64,000 nucleotides of DNA from Flavobacterium sufflavum (GCF_004016525.1 NZ_SACJ01000004.1:124001-188000), one strand, 5' to 3'. Counted from the first letter of the stretch, positions 34,258 to 43,780 are shown. Notes: generated by a model from the letters alone, not told the origin. Made by a program: numbers and translations.

Positions 34258-34935
34258 ATGAGTAAATGCGAACAATGTATCGTTAGAGAATTCAGCTCTT
34301 TGAAAGCGCTAAACAAGGACGAATTAGTAAAACTTGCCGAGTGTAAGACGTCTCGTTTAGTAAAAAAGGGCGAAATCATTTTTGAAGAAGGTGAAAATGT
34401 AAACGGTATCTTTTGCGTAAAAGATGGTGTTTGTAAATTGACCAAATTAAGCCCAAATGGCAAAGATCATATTGTAAAACTGGTTACTAAAGGAGAACTT
34501 TTAGGACAACGCTCGATGATTAGTGACGAGCCTGTAAACCTTAGTGCCGTAGCGCTCGAAGACATGCAAGTATGTTTTATCCCGAAAAGTGAAATCATGG
34601 GATTCTTCGACAAAAACAATCAGTTTTCTATGAATGTCATGAGAACCATTTGCGGCGATCTTAAAGAAGCCGACAGCCAAATGGTGAATATGGCTCAAAA
34701 AACCGTAAAAGAACGCCTTGCCGAAACCCTACTTTATCTTCAGGATACTTTTGGCAAAAATGAAGATGGCAGCCTAAAAATTCAATTAACCCGTGACGAA
34801 CTCGCCAGCATGATTGGTACCGCTACCGAAAGCTGTATTCGTTTATTATCTGATTTTAATAAATTAGGTTTAATCGAATTAAAAGGTAAAAAGATTACCC
34901 TTAAAAATATCGCCCAACTTAAAAAGATGATTTAA
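34258..34935 (+). CDS. Crp/Fnr family regulator, probable low-oxygen regulator
   Basis: A 225-residue protein: cNMP-binding-type beta-barrel (about 15-125), dimerisation helix (about 125-155) and a C-terminal HTH (about 178-213). The N-terminus has a C4-x2-C7 pair and further Cys at 29, 53, 59, 106 and 132, so an oxygen-sensitive FeS cluster is possible, though the E. coli FNR spacing is not exact. In the recognition helix TESCIRLL, E191 and R195 align with FNR Glu209 and Arg213; FNR Ser212 is Ile here. Its location beside ccoI and the four matching palindromes nearby make it the likely activator of hemN and the cco genes. Confidence 0.85.
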   Translation: MSKCEQCIVREFSSLKALNKDELVKLAECKTSRLVKKGEIIFEEGENVNGIFCVKDGVCKLTKLSPNGKDHIVKLVTKGELLGQRSMISDEPVNLSAVALEDMQVCFIPKSEIMGFFDKNNQFSMNVMRTICGDLKEADSQMVNMAQKTVKERLAETLLYLQDTFGKNEDGSLKIQLTRDELASMIGTATESCIRLLSDFNKLGLIELKGKKITLKNIAQLKKMI

Positions 34936-35006
34936 GGTTTTCTTTATTTTCTTATTCTCTTTTCTATACAATTAGAAATCCTTCTCAGTTATAGTCTTTT
35001 CTGTAT

Positions 35007-35036
35007 TTTGTAATAAAAATATTATTTCTATATTTG
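35007..35036 (+). promoter_or_regulatory. Promoter ahead of the zinc-ribbon gene
   Basis: TTTG (35007-35010), 18-nt spacer, TATATTTG (35029-35036): full consensus match. The next plus-strand gene starts at 35173, leaving a leader of about 130 nt. Confidence 0.5.
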
Positions 35037-35172
35037 TTAGGAATCAGGCAATTAATGGCTATAATCAAGCCGATTTGGGTAGATTGTTGCTACTTTGTAG
35101 TGACTATATATTAGTTAGAGCCAATTGTAAAGAAATAATACCAAAATAACATACAGAATAATTTAAAAAAAT

Positions 35173-35478
35173 ATGAAAACTTGTCCAAACTGCAAATCAG
35201 AAATTGAAGATAATTGGGATTTATGCTGGAATTGTAATTATAGTATGATTGAAAACAAGGTCATTGAATTCAAAGAAACTACAAGAATAAGCAGAAAAAT
35301 AGAATGTTTAAGATGTAAAATTCCTTTAATATTTTCAGGGGAATACAAATTTCACGAAGGTGCAAAGATTGGTTTTTTTGGAAATTTATTTGAAGCCTTT
35401 GTTAACAGAGAAAAATTCGATTTATACATTTGTCCGAAATGTGAAAAAGTAGAATTTTATTTACCACAGAAAGGATAA
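35173..35478 (+). CDS. Zinc-ribbon protein, unknown
   Basis: A 101-residue protein with two zinc-ribbon-like Cys sets: CPNC (4-7) with CWNC (19-22), and CLRC (about 47-50) with CPKC (about 88-91). The first is an E-D-N-W-D-L-C-W-N-C ribbon often seen in Bacteroidota small proteins. There is no enzymatic domain. It is A/T-rich and has its own consensus promoter. Function unknown. Confidence 0.7.
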   Translation: MKTCPNCKSEIEDNWDLCWNCNYSMIENKVIEFKETTRISRKIECLRCKIPLIFSGEYKFHEGAKIGFFGNLFEAFVNREKFDLYICPKCEKVEFYLPQKG

Positions 35479-35524
35479 GGATATTTATATAGAAAAGTCA
35501 AAAGAAAAACAACAACCGGCTCTA

Positions 35525-35639
35525 ACAGCCGTTTGGCAATATTGGGGCTTTATTGGATTTATCGTTTTTATTTATATATTCGTTTAGCCGAAAATACTCT
35601 GCTATTATTTCCTCAACCTTGCCAAGCGCTAAAACGTTA
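35525..35639. repeat. Hairpin element ahead of the 35649-36331 gene pair
   Basis: AACAGCCGTTTGGCAA (35524-35539) faces TTGCCAAGCGCT (35619-35630) in inverted orientation; between them GGGGCTTTATTGGATTTATC resembles the centre of the elements at 56564-56634 and 57290-57360. It ends AAAACGTTACGG just before the next start codon, similar to GAACGTTGTGCC at 56677-56688. Confidence 0.45.
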
Positions 35640-35648
35640 CGGAATATT

Positions 35649-35930
35649 ATGATCGAAGAAGAAATAAATCAATTTATTAGAATTCATAAAATCGAAGATA
35701 AAATACAGAAGTCTTTTGAATATTTGCTTTATAGTAATGCTTCTGACGAAATAGATATAAATAGCAAAAACATATCTATTAACCCTAAAAACCTAAAATA
35801 TAAACTAACCGAAATTAATTCGCATTCTTTTCAAACTCCAATAATTAATAAAAGTATTGAAATAGGCAATTATACTTTATTATATAATTCCGAAGGTAAA
35901 TTAATTGATGACATTTTTGTAATCTACTAA
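35649..35930 (+). CDS. Small protein, unknown, paired with a DUF5958 gene
   Basis: A 93-residue soluble protein starting MIEEEINQFIRIHKIEDKI. The open frame extends 32 codons upstream to a TTG, but that part runs through the hairpin element, so the ATG at 35649 is preferred. No family recognised; helical N-terminus, beta-rich C-terminal half. Its stop codon overlaps the next ATG (TAATG), so the two proteins are probably made together. Confidence 0.6.
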   Translation: MIEEEINQFIRIHKIEDKIQKSFEYLLYSNASDEIDINSKNISINPKNLKYKLTEINSHSFQTPIINKSIEIGNYTLLYNSEGKLIDDIFVIY

Positions 35931-36331
35931 TGACTCTAACAGAAAAAGCAATCAATAAAATTTCACAAGATAAAATAGATTTTAATCTTGGAGTAAAGTT
36001 ATTACTGGAAGACAAAGCATTTAATTTTGACGAACTTTTTGCAACTTTAAGAGACTATATATTTAACTCTATCCCAAATAAAACAGATTATAATTCAGAA
36101 ACTTATCAAAACGCCATAAGTACAATTCCTTTAAAATCAACATATACTACAATTGCAATTCTACAAACCTATCCTCCAAAAATTGCACTTAATAAATTAG
36201 TTGAACTTCCAAAAAGCGAAAGAGAAAAAACAATAATTTCACTAGTTTGGATTTTTAAAATAACAGACACTGAAAGAAGAAACACAGAATGTAAAAATGG
36301 TTGCGAACATTATTGGCACAACCTTGACTAA
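35930..36331 (+). CDS. DUF5958 family protein
   Basis: A 133-residue protein recognised by its C-terminal signature: LPKSEREKTIISLVWIFKIT (about 96-115), D-T-E-R-R-N-T-E-C and GCEHYWHNLD, with Cys and His that could bind metal. DUF5958 proteins have no known role. Translationally coupled to the preceding 93-residue protein by a TAATG overlap. Confidence 0.7.
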   Translation: MTLTEKAINKISQDKIDFNLGVKLLLEDKAFNFDELFATLRDYIFNSIPNKTDYNSETYQNAISTIPLKSTYTTIAILQTYPPKIALNKLVELPKSEREKTIISLVWIFKITDTERRNTECKNGCEHYWHNLD

Positions 36332-36415
36332 AAAATACTGCAGCTAATACTTGCTACAATTAATTTAGGCATTGACTTAATTTTAAATGTTTTTCTATTC
36401 ATAACAACACCTTGA

Positions 36416-36567
36416 AACAGCTCGCTCCTATGGAGCTTACTTTAGCAATGCTAATTATTTCTACAAACATTTCACTTCTGGCGTAGTTGGTCAAAGTCCC
36501 ATCGGGACTTTCTGTTTGTAGCAATCGATGTTGTTTTTCTTTTTTAGCTCTGTAGGAGCCAACTGTT
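36416..36567. mobile_element. MITE-like element with terminal inverted repeats
   Basis: Left end AACAGCTCGCTCCTATGGAG (36416-36435) and right end CTGTAGGAGCCAACTGTT (36550-36567) are inverted repeats matching at about 18 of 22 positions. Internally CTACAAACATTTCACTTC faces CTGTTTGTAG, and CCCATCGGGAC forms a small hairpin. I recall 'GCTCC(T/C)A..GGAGC' elements of this kind scattered in Bacteroidota. It encodes no protein. Confidence 0.6.
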
Positions 36568-36665
36568 CATTCCTTTTTATTGGATAACGATACATCAATA
36601 AAAAGCATTTCTTTTTTCGAATAATCAAATGACTTCTTAAAATTTAGTTCATTCAATTAAAATTA

Positions 36666-36708
36666 TCGTTTATTTTCTTTTTCTTTCGTTTATTTTCTTT
36701 TATATTTG
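36666..36708 (+). promoter_or_regulatory. DeoR-type tandem operator and promoter
   Basis: Two identical 16-mers TCGTTTATTTTCTTTT (36666-36681 and 36686-36701) repeat in direct orientation with a 20-bp period, about two helical turns; the second runs into the -7 element TATATTTG (36701-36708). Direct repeats with a TTTCGTTT-like core are typical of DeoR-family operators. Repressor bound here would cover the promoter. Confidence 0.7.
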
Positions 36709-36739
36709 TTTTAACACTAATACAAAAAGAAAACAAATT

Positions 36740-37501
36740 ATGTTGCCAAATCAACGCAGGGAGAAAATTTTAGATCTTTTAAAAGAAGATGGATTTGCAA
36801 AAGTTATCGATTTAGCGCGCTTATTCAAAGTAACCGAAGTCACTATTCGTCAAGACCTTGAAAAACTGGAAAGCGAAGATCTTATCATCAAAGAACACGG
36901 AGGAGCGAGTATAAAAAACGTTGCTGATCAGGTAAGAAGCTTTTCGCTGATTCGTCAGGAAAACTTAGAATTAAAATCGGCTATTGCCCAAAAATGTCTC
37001 GAATTTATCGAAAATGGAGACACTATCATTCTGGATTCCGGTTCTACAACCACTGAAATCGCAAAAAAACTAAAAGGATTCAAAAACTTAACAGTCATTA
37101 CTAACGCCTTGAACATTGCCTTATTACTTGGTACTGAACAGGATATAGAAGTTATTATGACAGGAGGCGAATTCAAACCACCTACTTTATCGTTAACCGG
37201 TCAAAAAGCCGCCGATTTCTTCAAAGGCTTAAACGTTCAAAAACTATTTTTAGCCACTGCGGGAATCTCACTAAAATCAGGACTTACCTATCCTAGTATT
37301 AGTGATTTAGTGGTAAAAAAAGCGATGATTGACGCTGCAGAAGTGACCTATTTAGTGGCCGATAGCACCAAAATTGGTAAAAGTGCTTTAGCCAGTTTAG
37401 GCGCCTTATCCTTAATTGATTATATCATTACCGATAATGGAATTGAAGAAAAACACAAAGAAGTATTTAGAGATAACGAAATTGAAGTTATCGTAGCATA
37501 A
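36740..37501 (+). CDS. DeoR/GlpR family transcriptional regulator
   Basis: A 253-residue repressor: N-terminal DeoR HTH (about 5-57, with RREKILDLLKEDGFAKVIDL and VTEVTIRQDLEKLE) and the C-terminal sugar-phosphate sensor domain with DSGSTTTEIA (about 99-108) and TAGISLKSGLTYPS. The effector is normally a phosphorylated intermediate of the pathway it controls. First gene of the sugar operon; 38 bp ahead of the isomerase gene. The operator repeats just upstream suggest autoregulation. Confidence 0.93.
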   Translation: MLPNQRREKILDLLKEDGFAKVIDLARLFKVTEVTIRQDLEKLESEDLIIKEHGGASIKNVADQVRSFSLIRQENLELKSAIAQKCLEFIENGDTIILDSGSTTTEIAKKLKGFKNLTVITNALNIALLLGTEQDIEVIMTGGEFKPPTLSLTGQKAADFFKGLNVQKLFLATAGISLKSGLTYPSISDLVVKKAMIDAAEVTYLVADSTKIGKSALASLGALSLIDYIITDNGIEEKHKEVFRDNEIEVIVA

Positions 37502-37539
37502 AAGACAAAACACAAAAAAACATAAAAAAAGCAAAGAAA

Positions 37540-38943
37540 ATGGCAACATCAACATTAGGAGTAATCATAGGAAACAGAGATTTTTTCCCGGACAGTTTAG
37601 TAGAAAAAGCAAGATTTGAAATCATTGAAATATTTGCTAAATTAAACATCAAACCTATTTTATTAGACAGTACAGATACTAAACTAGGCGGTGTAGAAAC
37701 CTATAAAGAAGCACAAAAATGTGCTGAATTATTCAAAAAACACCAGGATGAAATTATGGGAGTCTTGGTATTGCTACCTAATTTTGGTGATGAAAAAGGA
37801 GTTGCTGACACTTTAAAATTAGCCAACTTAAATGTTCCTGTTTTAATCCAGGCTTACCCTGATGAGTTGACAAAAATGAATGTGGTAAACAGACGTGATT
37901 CCTGGTGTGGAAAAATCTCGGTTTGCAACAACTTATACCAATACGGTATCAAATACTCGTTGACATCTCAGCACGTAATGAGTCCGTCGGATCCTATTTT
38001 CCAAAAAGATTTATTAGACTTTACTGCTGTTTGTAGAGTCGTAAAAGGAATGCGCAATGTGCGTATTGGAGCTATCGGTGCAAGACCGGGTGCTTTTAAT
38101 ACCGTGCGTTATTCTGAAAAAATATTACAAAGAAACGGCATCACGGTTACTACTGTAGATTTATCTGAAATTTTAGGTAAAGCCAATAAATTAACCGCTG
38201 AGGATCCAGCTGTAAAAAAACATTTGGAATCCATAAACGCCTATGTTGCCCAGGGAAAAACACCTAACGAAGCAATGCTTCAAATTGCAAAATTAGATGT
38301 GGTGTTGAAAGATTTCATGGAAGAATACGCCTTAGACGCCACTGCTATCCAATGTTGGACTTCATTACAACAAAATTACGGTTGTAACGTGTGTACCAGC
38401 ATGAGTATCATGAGTGAAAACATGCTTCCAAGTGCCTGTGAAGTTGACGTTACAGGAACCTTGAGTATGTATGCAATGCAGTTGGCTTCGGGTTCTCCAA
38501 GTGCATTGGTAGACTGGAATAACAACTATGCTGATGATCCTGAAAAATGTGTTTTATTCCACTGTGGAAACTGGGCAAAATCATTCCTGCCGGACATTCA
38601 AATGGGCACCGCTCCTATCTTAGGAACAACTGTAGGTGTAGAAAACACTTATGGAGCCTTAGACGGAAGAACACCTGCTATGCCGCTTACTTATGGTCGA
38701 ATCAGTACGGATGATCCTAAAGGAATCATTAAGGTTTACATTGGCGAAGGCGAATTGACAAACGATACCTTAGAAACTTTTGGAAACAGAGCCGTTGCAC
38801 AAATTCCTGACTTGCAAGGACTAATGCAATACGTTTGTAAAAACGGATTTGAACACCACGTGGTGATGAATGCTTCAAAAACAGCAGCCATCTTAGAAGA
38901 AGCCTTAGGAAATTACATGGGCTGGGAAGTTTACAAACACTAA
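37540..38943 (+). CDS. L-fucose/L-arabinose isomerase family protein, possible D-apiose isomerase
   Basis: A 467-residue cytoplasmic protein of the fucose/arabinose isomerase fold: N-terminal Rossmann-like domains with LVLLPNFGDEKG (about 76-87), and the C-terminal domain with PSACEVDVTGTLSMYAMQLA (about 299-318, with metal-ligand Glu/Asp candidates) and LFHCGNWA (about 344-351). Such enzymes interconvert aldose and ketose with a divalent metal. Neighbours (kinase, split transketolase, pentose-type ABC importer) fit an aldose isomerase that feeds a ketose to the kinase. D-apiose to D-apulose is my favoured reaction; other pentoses are possible. Confidence 0.8.
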   Translation: MATSTLGVIIGNRDFFPDSLVEKARFEIIEIFAKLNIKPILLDSTDTKLGGVETYKEAQKCAELFKKHQDEIMGVLVLLPNFGDEKGVADTLKLANLNVPVLIQAYPDELTKMNVVNRRDSWCGKISVCNNLYQYGIKYSLTSQHVMSPSDPIFQKDLLDFTAVCRVVKGMRNVRIGAIGARPGAFNTVRYSEKILQRNGITVTTVDLSEILGKANKLTAEDPAVKKHLESINAYVAQGKTPNEAMLQIAKLDVVLKDFMEEYALDATAIQCWTSLQQNYGCNVCTSMSIMSENMLPSACEVDVTGTLSMYAMQLASGSPSALVDWNNNYADDPEKCVLFHCGNWAKSFLPDIQMGTAPILGTTVGVENTYGALDGRTPAMPLTYGRISTDDPKGIIKVYIGEGELTNDTLETFGNRAVAQIPDLQGLMQYVCKNGFEHHVVMNASKTAAILEEALGNYMGWEVYKH

Positions 38944-38953
38944 AAGAATCAAG

Positions 38954-39793
38954 ATGCACATCGAAAATTTAAAACGAAAATCCATTGAGAGTAGAAAAAA
39001 AATACTCAAATACATCTTCAATGCCAAGGCAGGTCACACCGGTGGAAGCCTTTCTATTTTAGACATTCTGAATGTATTGTACAATGATGTAATGAACGTT
39101 TCCCCTGAGAATTTCGATTCTAACACCAGAGACCGATTTATCCAGAGTAAAGGACATTGTGTGGAAGCATTGTACGTTGTTTTAGCTGACAAAGGTTTTT
39201 TTCCTGAAGAAGACTTGTTGACTATGTGCCAATACAAATCGCCTTATATAGGACACCCAACCAAATCTATTCCCGGTATTGAACAAAATACCGGTGGATT
39301 AGGTCACGGTTTGCCTATTTGTGCCGGAGCTGCTTTGGCTGCCAAAAAAGACAACTCGCCTACAAAAGTTTTTACCATTTTAGGGGACGGAGAAATGGCC
39401 GAAGGTTCTAATTGGGAAGCGATGATGTTTGCTGCTCATTATAAACTGGATAATCTATGTGCTATTTTGGATTACAACAAACTTCAAATCACAGCTGCTA
39501 ATGAAGATGTGATGGGCTTAGAACCTATTGATCAAAAATTAGAAGCCTTTGGTTGGGCAGTAAAACATGTGGATGGTCACAACATTGAAAAACTTTCCCA
39601 AACACTAAGAGGACTTCCGTTAGAAAAAGGAAAACCAACCTTTATCATAGCACATACCATCAAAGGAAAAGGAATCAGCTACATGGAAAATGTATTGAAA
39701 TGGCATCATGGCGTTCCTTCAAAAGAACAATACGATTTGGCTATAGAAGAGTTAGACAAACAATTACAAGAACTTGAAACTGTCTCAAAATAA
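38954..39793 (+). CDS. Transketolase-like, N-terminal (thiamine diphosphate) subunit
   Basis: A 279-residue protein equal to the first domain of transketolase. The ThDP motif GDG (144-146) to DYN (173-175) is present, as is the H-T-G-G-S loop (28-32) and GHP with GGLGHGL (114-120). Split transketolases work as a pair with the next gene, which begins in the last base of this stop codon (TAATG). In D-apiose pathways a two-subunit enzyme of this type (AptAB) cleaves apulose 4-phosphate; here the role is inferred from context. Confidence 0.93.
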   Translation: MHIENLKRKSIESRKKILKYIFNAKAGHTGGSLSILDILNVLYNDVMNVSPENFDSNTRDRFIQSKGHCVEALYVVLADKGFFPEEDLLTMCQYKSPYIGHPTKSIPGIEQNTGGLGHGLPICAGAALAAKKDNSPTKVFTILGDGEMAEGSNWEAMMFAAHYKLDNLCAILDYNKLQITAANEDVMGLEPIDQKLEAFGWAVKHVDGHNIEKLSQTLRGLPLEKGKPTFIIAHTIKGKGISYMENVLKWHHGVPSKEQYDLAIEELDKQLQELETVSK

Positions 39794-40752
39794 TGGAAGA
39801 AATAAAAACAATTGACGCCGCTAACCTCGAAGTTTTTTCTGAAGTTCTTCAGTCATTAGCCGCAACCGATAGAGATATTATGGTGGTTACGAGTGATTCT
39901 CGTGGTTCAGGAAAATTAGTCCCTTTTGGACAAAAATATCCCGAACAAATTGTTGAAGTGGGTATTGCCGAACAAAACTTAGTAGGTGTAGCCACAGGAT
40001 TAGCCAGTATGGGCAAGAAAGCATTTGCCGTTTCTCCAGCCTGTTTTCTTACGGCACGAGCATTGGAACAAATTAAAAATGACGTGGCTTATTCAGACAA
40101 TCCTGTGAAACTAATAGGTATTAGTGCCGGAGTAAGTTATGGAGCATTAGGAACCACACACCATAGTTTACACGATTATGCGGTGCTGAGAGCCATCAAT
40201 AACATTATCATTGTAGCGCCTGCAGATAATTTTGAAACTGCCGAAGCCATCAAACAAGCTGCCGAAATGACCAGCCCTATTTACCTGCGTTTTGGTAAAA
40301 AAACAATGCCTGCTAATTTAGCAACAAACTCAAATACTGATTTTAAAATTGGTAAAGGACGTGTTATTCAGGAAGGAAACGATTTGACTTTTATTGCTAC
40401 TGGTGAAGCGGTACTTCCCTGTGTTGAAGCAGCTAAACTATTGGAAAAAGAACATAACATTTCTTGCAAAATAATCAGTTTACACACCATTAAACCTTTG
40501 GATACCAAATTATTATTGGCTTCAGCCTCAAATGGAAAAGCCATTATTACCGTTGAAGAACACTCCATCAATGGCGGATTAGGCGAAGCTGTGGCTTCTT
40601 TATTATTCCAAAACGGATGCTCTAATAAATTCAAAATCGTAGGATTACCTGATGATCATACCGTTTCAGGTTCGCAAATCGAAATTTTCAATCATTATGG
40701 TATTTCAGCCGACGGATTAAAAAATACTGCTTTAAATACAATCAACCTATGA
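39793..40752 (+). CDS. Transketolase-like, C-terminal subunit
   Basis: A 319-residue protein with the pyrimidine-binding domain ([11 protein letters not shown], catalytic Glu at about 60) and the C-terminal transketolase domain ([14 protein letters not shown], then [14 protein letters not shown]). Together with the preceding gene it makes a complete transketolase. It overlaps the next gene by four bases (ATGA). The genome very probably has a normal transketolase elsewhere, so this pair should be pathway-specific. Confidence 0.93.
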   Translation: MEEIKTIDAANLEVFSEVLQSLAATDRDIMVVTSDSRGSGKLVPFGQKYPEQIVEVGIAEQNLVGVATGLASMGKKAFAVSPACFLTARALEQIKNDVAYSDNPVKLIGISAGVSYGALGTTHHSLHDYAVLRAINNIIIVAPADNFETAEAIKQAAEMTSPIYLRFGKKTMPANLATNSNTDFKIGKGRVIQEGNDLTFIATGEAVLPCVEAAKLLEKEHNISCKIISLHTIKPLDTKLLLASASNGKAIITVEEHSINGGLGEAVASLLFQNGCSNKFKIVGLPDDHTVSGSQIEIFNHYGISADGLKNTALNTINL

Positions 40753-41669
40753 AGATAAAACACCTTTCCTTAATGCTGCTAACATTGGTTTTAGTTTTTG
40801 GATGTTCCTCGAAAGAGAAGTCTGAAAAGCCTAAAATTGCAGTTGTGGTTTCTACCCTGAACAATCCCTGGTTTGTGATGCTGGCGGAATCAGCTGCTGA
40901 AAACGCCAAAAAATTAGGATATGAGGCCAAAATATTTGATTCACAAAACAACCCTGCTATCGAATCGGATAATTTTGAAAACCTCATCTCTTCGGGTTAT
41001 GATGCCATACTTTTAAATCCAACCGATTCTGACGGTTCTATTTCGAATATTTTAAAAGCTAAAACAGCTGGAATTCCTGTGTTTTGCATGGATAGAGAAG
41101 TAAATGCCGATGATGCAGCTACAAGCCAGATTCTTTCGGACAACTACTCCGGTTGTGTTTCTATCGGAATCGAATTTGTAAAAGAATTAAAAGAAAAAGG
41201 AAAGTATGTAGAAATCTTAGGTTTAGTAGGCGACAATAACACCTGGGCGCGCTCAGGAGGATTCCATTCGGTGGTGGATAAATTCCCTAATTTAAAAATG
41301 GTAGCCCAACAAAGTGGCGACTTCGATCGAAATAAAGCCATGGAAGTTTTAGAAACAATCCTACAGGCTAATCCTGATATTGACGGTGTTTTTTGTGGTA
41401 ATGATGCGATGGCAATGGGTGCTTTTCAAGCCTTACAAGCGGCAGGAAAAGAAACTAAAGTCAAAATTTTTGGATTTGATGGTGCTGGTGATGTCATTGA
41501 AAAAATTCGGGAAAAGAAAATTATAGCTACAGGCATGCAATTTCCTAAAGTGATGGCTCAAACAGCTGCCCAATATGCCGATGAGTATTTTAAAGGAAGA
41601 AAAGTGTTTCCTCAAAGGGTTCCTGTAGAAGTCGAATTAGTAAATGCAGCAAACATTAAAGACTACTAA
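40749..41669 (+). CDS. Ribose-type sugar-binding lipoprotein (ABC importer)
   Basis: A 306-residue periplasmic-binding protein of the RbsB/Peripla_BP_4 family, with a lipoprotein signal peptide and lipobox ending at C19 (LVFGC). Motifs: [13 protein letters not shown] (about 29-41), [10 protein letters not shown], and [12 protein letters not shown] (about 216-227). It delivers a pentose-like sugar to the permease encoded downstream. It starts inside the transketolase stop codon (ATGA overlap) and sits 2 bp before a DUF2291 gene. Confidence 0.92.
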   Translation: MKIKHLSLMLLTLVLVFGCSSKEKSEKPKIAVVVSTLNNPWFVMLAESAAENAKKLGYEAKIFDSQNNPAIESDNFENLISSGYDAILLNPTDSDGSISNILKAKTAGIPVFCMDREVNADDAATSQILSDNYSGCVSIGIEFVKELKEKGKYVEILGLVGDNNTWARSGGFHSVVDKFPNLKMVAQQSGDFDRNKAMEVLETILQANPDIDGVFCGNDAMAMGAFQALQAAGKETKVKIFGFDGAGDVIEKIREKKIIATGMQFPKVMAQTAAQYADEYFKGRKVFPQRVPVEVELVNAANIKDY

Positions 41670-41671
41670 AG

Positions 41672-42286
41672 ATGAGAAAAAAGTATGTATATATTTTAGC
41701 TTTCGTAATAATCGCCATTTTAGGATACAATTCGGTTTATTTCAAAAAACTGAGTGATGTAAAAAATGCCAAAAAGGAAAATTTCGATTTTAAAGCTTAC
41801 GCCGATTCGATTTACTACAAAGGTATTTTGAAAAGTAAAAAAACGATTGCTTTAACCAATTTGATTTCTTCAGTAAAAACCAATCAGGAAGCTGCTTTCA
41901 AAAAATACGGAAACCGCCTTGGAATAGGAAATTCGGCTTATTTTATGATTCAAAGCACCGGAAAAATCATTGATATCAAAGACGGAATTTACACAATAGC
42001 CGACGAAAAAAACGGTGTCGTTTACATTGACACCAAATACATTTTCGGAAATGCGTTGCGAGATGCTTCGGGTTTAGTAAAACTGACTGATTTTAAAACC
42101 AATGCACAATTTAACAAAGTGTCAGAATCGTTGAATGATATTGTTCGAAATGAAGTCATCCCAAAAGAAATTAAAAAGGTACAAATTGGCGATAGTGTTT
42201 CATTTTCAGGAGCCATCAAACTAAGTAAAAAACAAACTTTGTTTACCGATCTTTTAATTATTCCATCACAAATTAAACTTCAGTAA
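41672..42286 (+). CDS. DUF2291 family protein of sugar ABC operons
   Basis: A 204-residue protein with one N-terminal membrane helix (about 5-23) and a periplasmic beta-rich domain. The pattern (FDFKAYADSIYYKGI, then NSAYFMIQSTGKIIDIKDG in part, G-D-S-V-S-F-S-G near the end) matches DUF2291, which is repeatedly found next to ribose-type ABC transporter genes. A role as transporter accessory is likely but unproven. It is followed one base later by the ABC ATPase gene. Confidence 0.8.
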   Translation: MRKKYVYILAFVIIAILGYNSVYFKKLSDVKNAKKENFDFKAYADSIYYKGILKSKKTIALTNLISSVKTNQEAAFKKYGNRLGIGNSAYFMIQSTGKIIDIKDGIYTIADEKNGVVYIDTKYIFGNALRDASGLVKLTDFKTNAQFNKVSESLNDIVRNEVIPKEIKKVQIGDSVSFSGAIKLSKKQTLFTDLLIIPSQIKLQ

Positions 42287-42287
42287 A

Positions 42288-43778
42288 TTGTTAGAAGCAA
42301 TTAACATATCCAAAGAATTCCCGGGCGTAAAAGCACTGAATCAGGTAAATTTTAAATTTTATCCTGCCAAAGTCAATGCCATATTGGGAGAAAACGGTGC
42401 GGGAAAATCGACCTTATTGAAAATTTTGACAGGCGTTTACACCCAATACGATGGTGAGATTCAATTAAATGGTGAAACCGTTACGTTTTCGAATATTAAA
42501 GAAGCTCAAAATGCGGGAATTGCCATTATTCATCAGGAATTAAATTTAATTCCGGAGCTTAGTGTAACCGAAAATTTATTTCTGGGAAGAGAAATGGTGA
42601 CTTCCCTTGGACTTTTAGATTCCTCAAAAATGGAAGCGGAAGCCAAGCGCATTTTTGAAAAAATTCAATTGAACGTTAGTCCGAAAACTTTGGTTCAACA
42701 ACTAAAAGTAGGCGAACAACAATTAGTCGAAATTGCAAAAGCACTTCTTTGTAATGCCGATGTTATTTTGATGGACGAACCTACTTCTGCCTTGAGCGAC
42801 AAAGAAATAGACAACTTACACCGCATTATTTATGAGCTAAAAGCGGAAGGCAAAACCATTGTTTACATTTCCCATAAAATGGATGAATTATTCAAAATTG
42901 CTGAAAACTATACCGTTTTGAGAGACGGAAACAGCATTGATGCCGGGGAAATGAAAAACACCACCGAGCAGGAATTAATTCGGAAAATGGTAGGCCGTGA
43001 TGTGTTTATCGAGAAAAAAAATACCGAAAATCAATTTCAAAACACCATTCTAAAAGTAGAAAACCTAAACCTGATTCATCCCAGTAATAAAAAAAGAAAG
43101 CTCCTTCACGATATTTCTTTCGAATTAAAAAAGGGAGAAATTCTGGGAATCTTTGGTTTGATGGGAGCCGGAAGAACAGAGCTTTTGGAAACTATATTCG
43201 GAATGCACCCTGTAAACAGCGAATATAATCTGGAAATTGACGAAAAAAGCACTTTCCACAAAAAGCCAAAAGATGCAATTGGTAACGGATTGGCTTTTGT
43301 AACCGAAGATCGTAAAACCGAAGGATTGGTTTTAGGCATGGATATTTCGTCTAATATCAGCCTGACTAATCTGCCTACGTTTGGACTTTTGAATCCGTCA
43401 AAAGACAAGGCATCTTCGAAAGATTATATCGAAAAATTACGCATCAAGACACCATCTGAAATGCAATTGTGCCAAAATTTAAGTGGTGGAAATCAGCAAA
43501 AAGTAGTTTTAGCCAAATGGCTCGCAACCAATCCTCAGATTTTAATGATGGATGAGCCTACGCGTGGAATTGATATCAATGCCAAAAACGAAATTTACAA
43601 TCTAATAAAAGAGCTCGCAACCAACCAAATGAGTATCATTTTAGTTTCTTCTGAAATTCCCGAAATACTAGCGCTTTCGGACAGAATTTTAGTAATGGCC
43701 GAAGGGAAGATTAAAGCTTCCTATTTAGCCGCAGAAGCCAATGAAGATAAATTATTAAAATCAGCCTTACCTGAATAA
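42288..43778 (+). CDS. Sugar ABC transporter ATPase (RbsA type)
   Basis: A 496-residue protein with two fused ABC domains. The first has Walker A GENGAGKST (about 34-42) and Walker B VILMDEPTSAL; the second has the degenerate GLMGAGRTELL (about 287-297), the LSGGNQQKV signature and Walker B ILMMDEPTRGID. This is the RbsA/XylG arrangement. The start is TTG at 42288, one base after the previous stop; no ATG is better placed. It energises uptake with the permease encoded next. Confidence 0.94.
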   Translation: MLEAINISKEFPGVKALNQVNFKFYPAKVNAILGENGAGKSTLLKILTGVYTQYDGEIQLNGETVTFSNIKEAQNAGIAIIHQELNLIPELSVTENLFLGREMVTSLGLLDSSKMEAEAKRIFEKIQLNVSPKTLVQQLKVGEQQLVEIAKALLCNADVILMDEPTSALSDKEIDNLHRIIYELKAEGKTIVYISHKMDELFKIAENYTVLRDGNSIDAGEMKNTTEQELIRKMVGRDVFIEKKNTENQFQNTILKVENLNLIHPSNKKRKLLHDISFELKKGEILGIFGLMGAGRTELLETIFGMHPVNSEYNLEIDEKSTFHKKPKDAIGNGLAFVTEDRKTEGLVLGMDISSNISLTNLPTFGLLNPSKDKASSKDYIEKLRIKTPSEMQLCQNLSGGNQQKVVLAKWLATNPQILMMDEPTRGIDINAKNEIYNLIKELATNQMSIILVSSEIPEILALSDRILVMAEGKIKASYLAAEANEDKLLKSALPE

Positions 43779-43780
43779 TT

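Larger units (their letters stand above)
36332..36739. other. Intergenic region ahead of the DeoR operon
   Basis: No gene seen. It holds a 152-bp element with terminal inverted repeats (36416-36567) and the DeoR-type operator/promoter (36666-36708). Confidence 0.7.
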
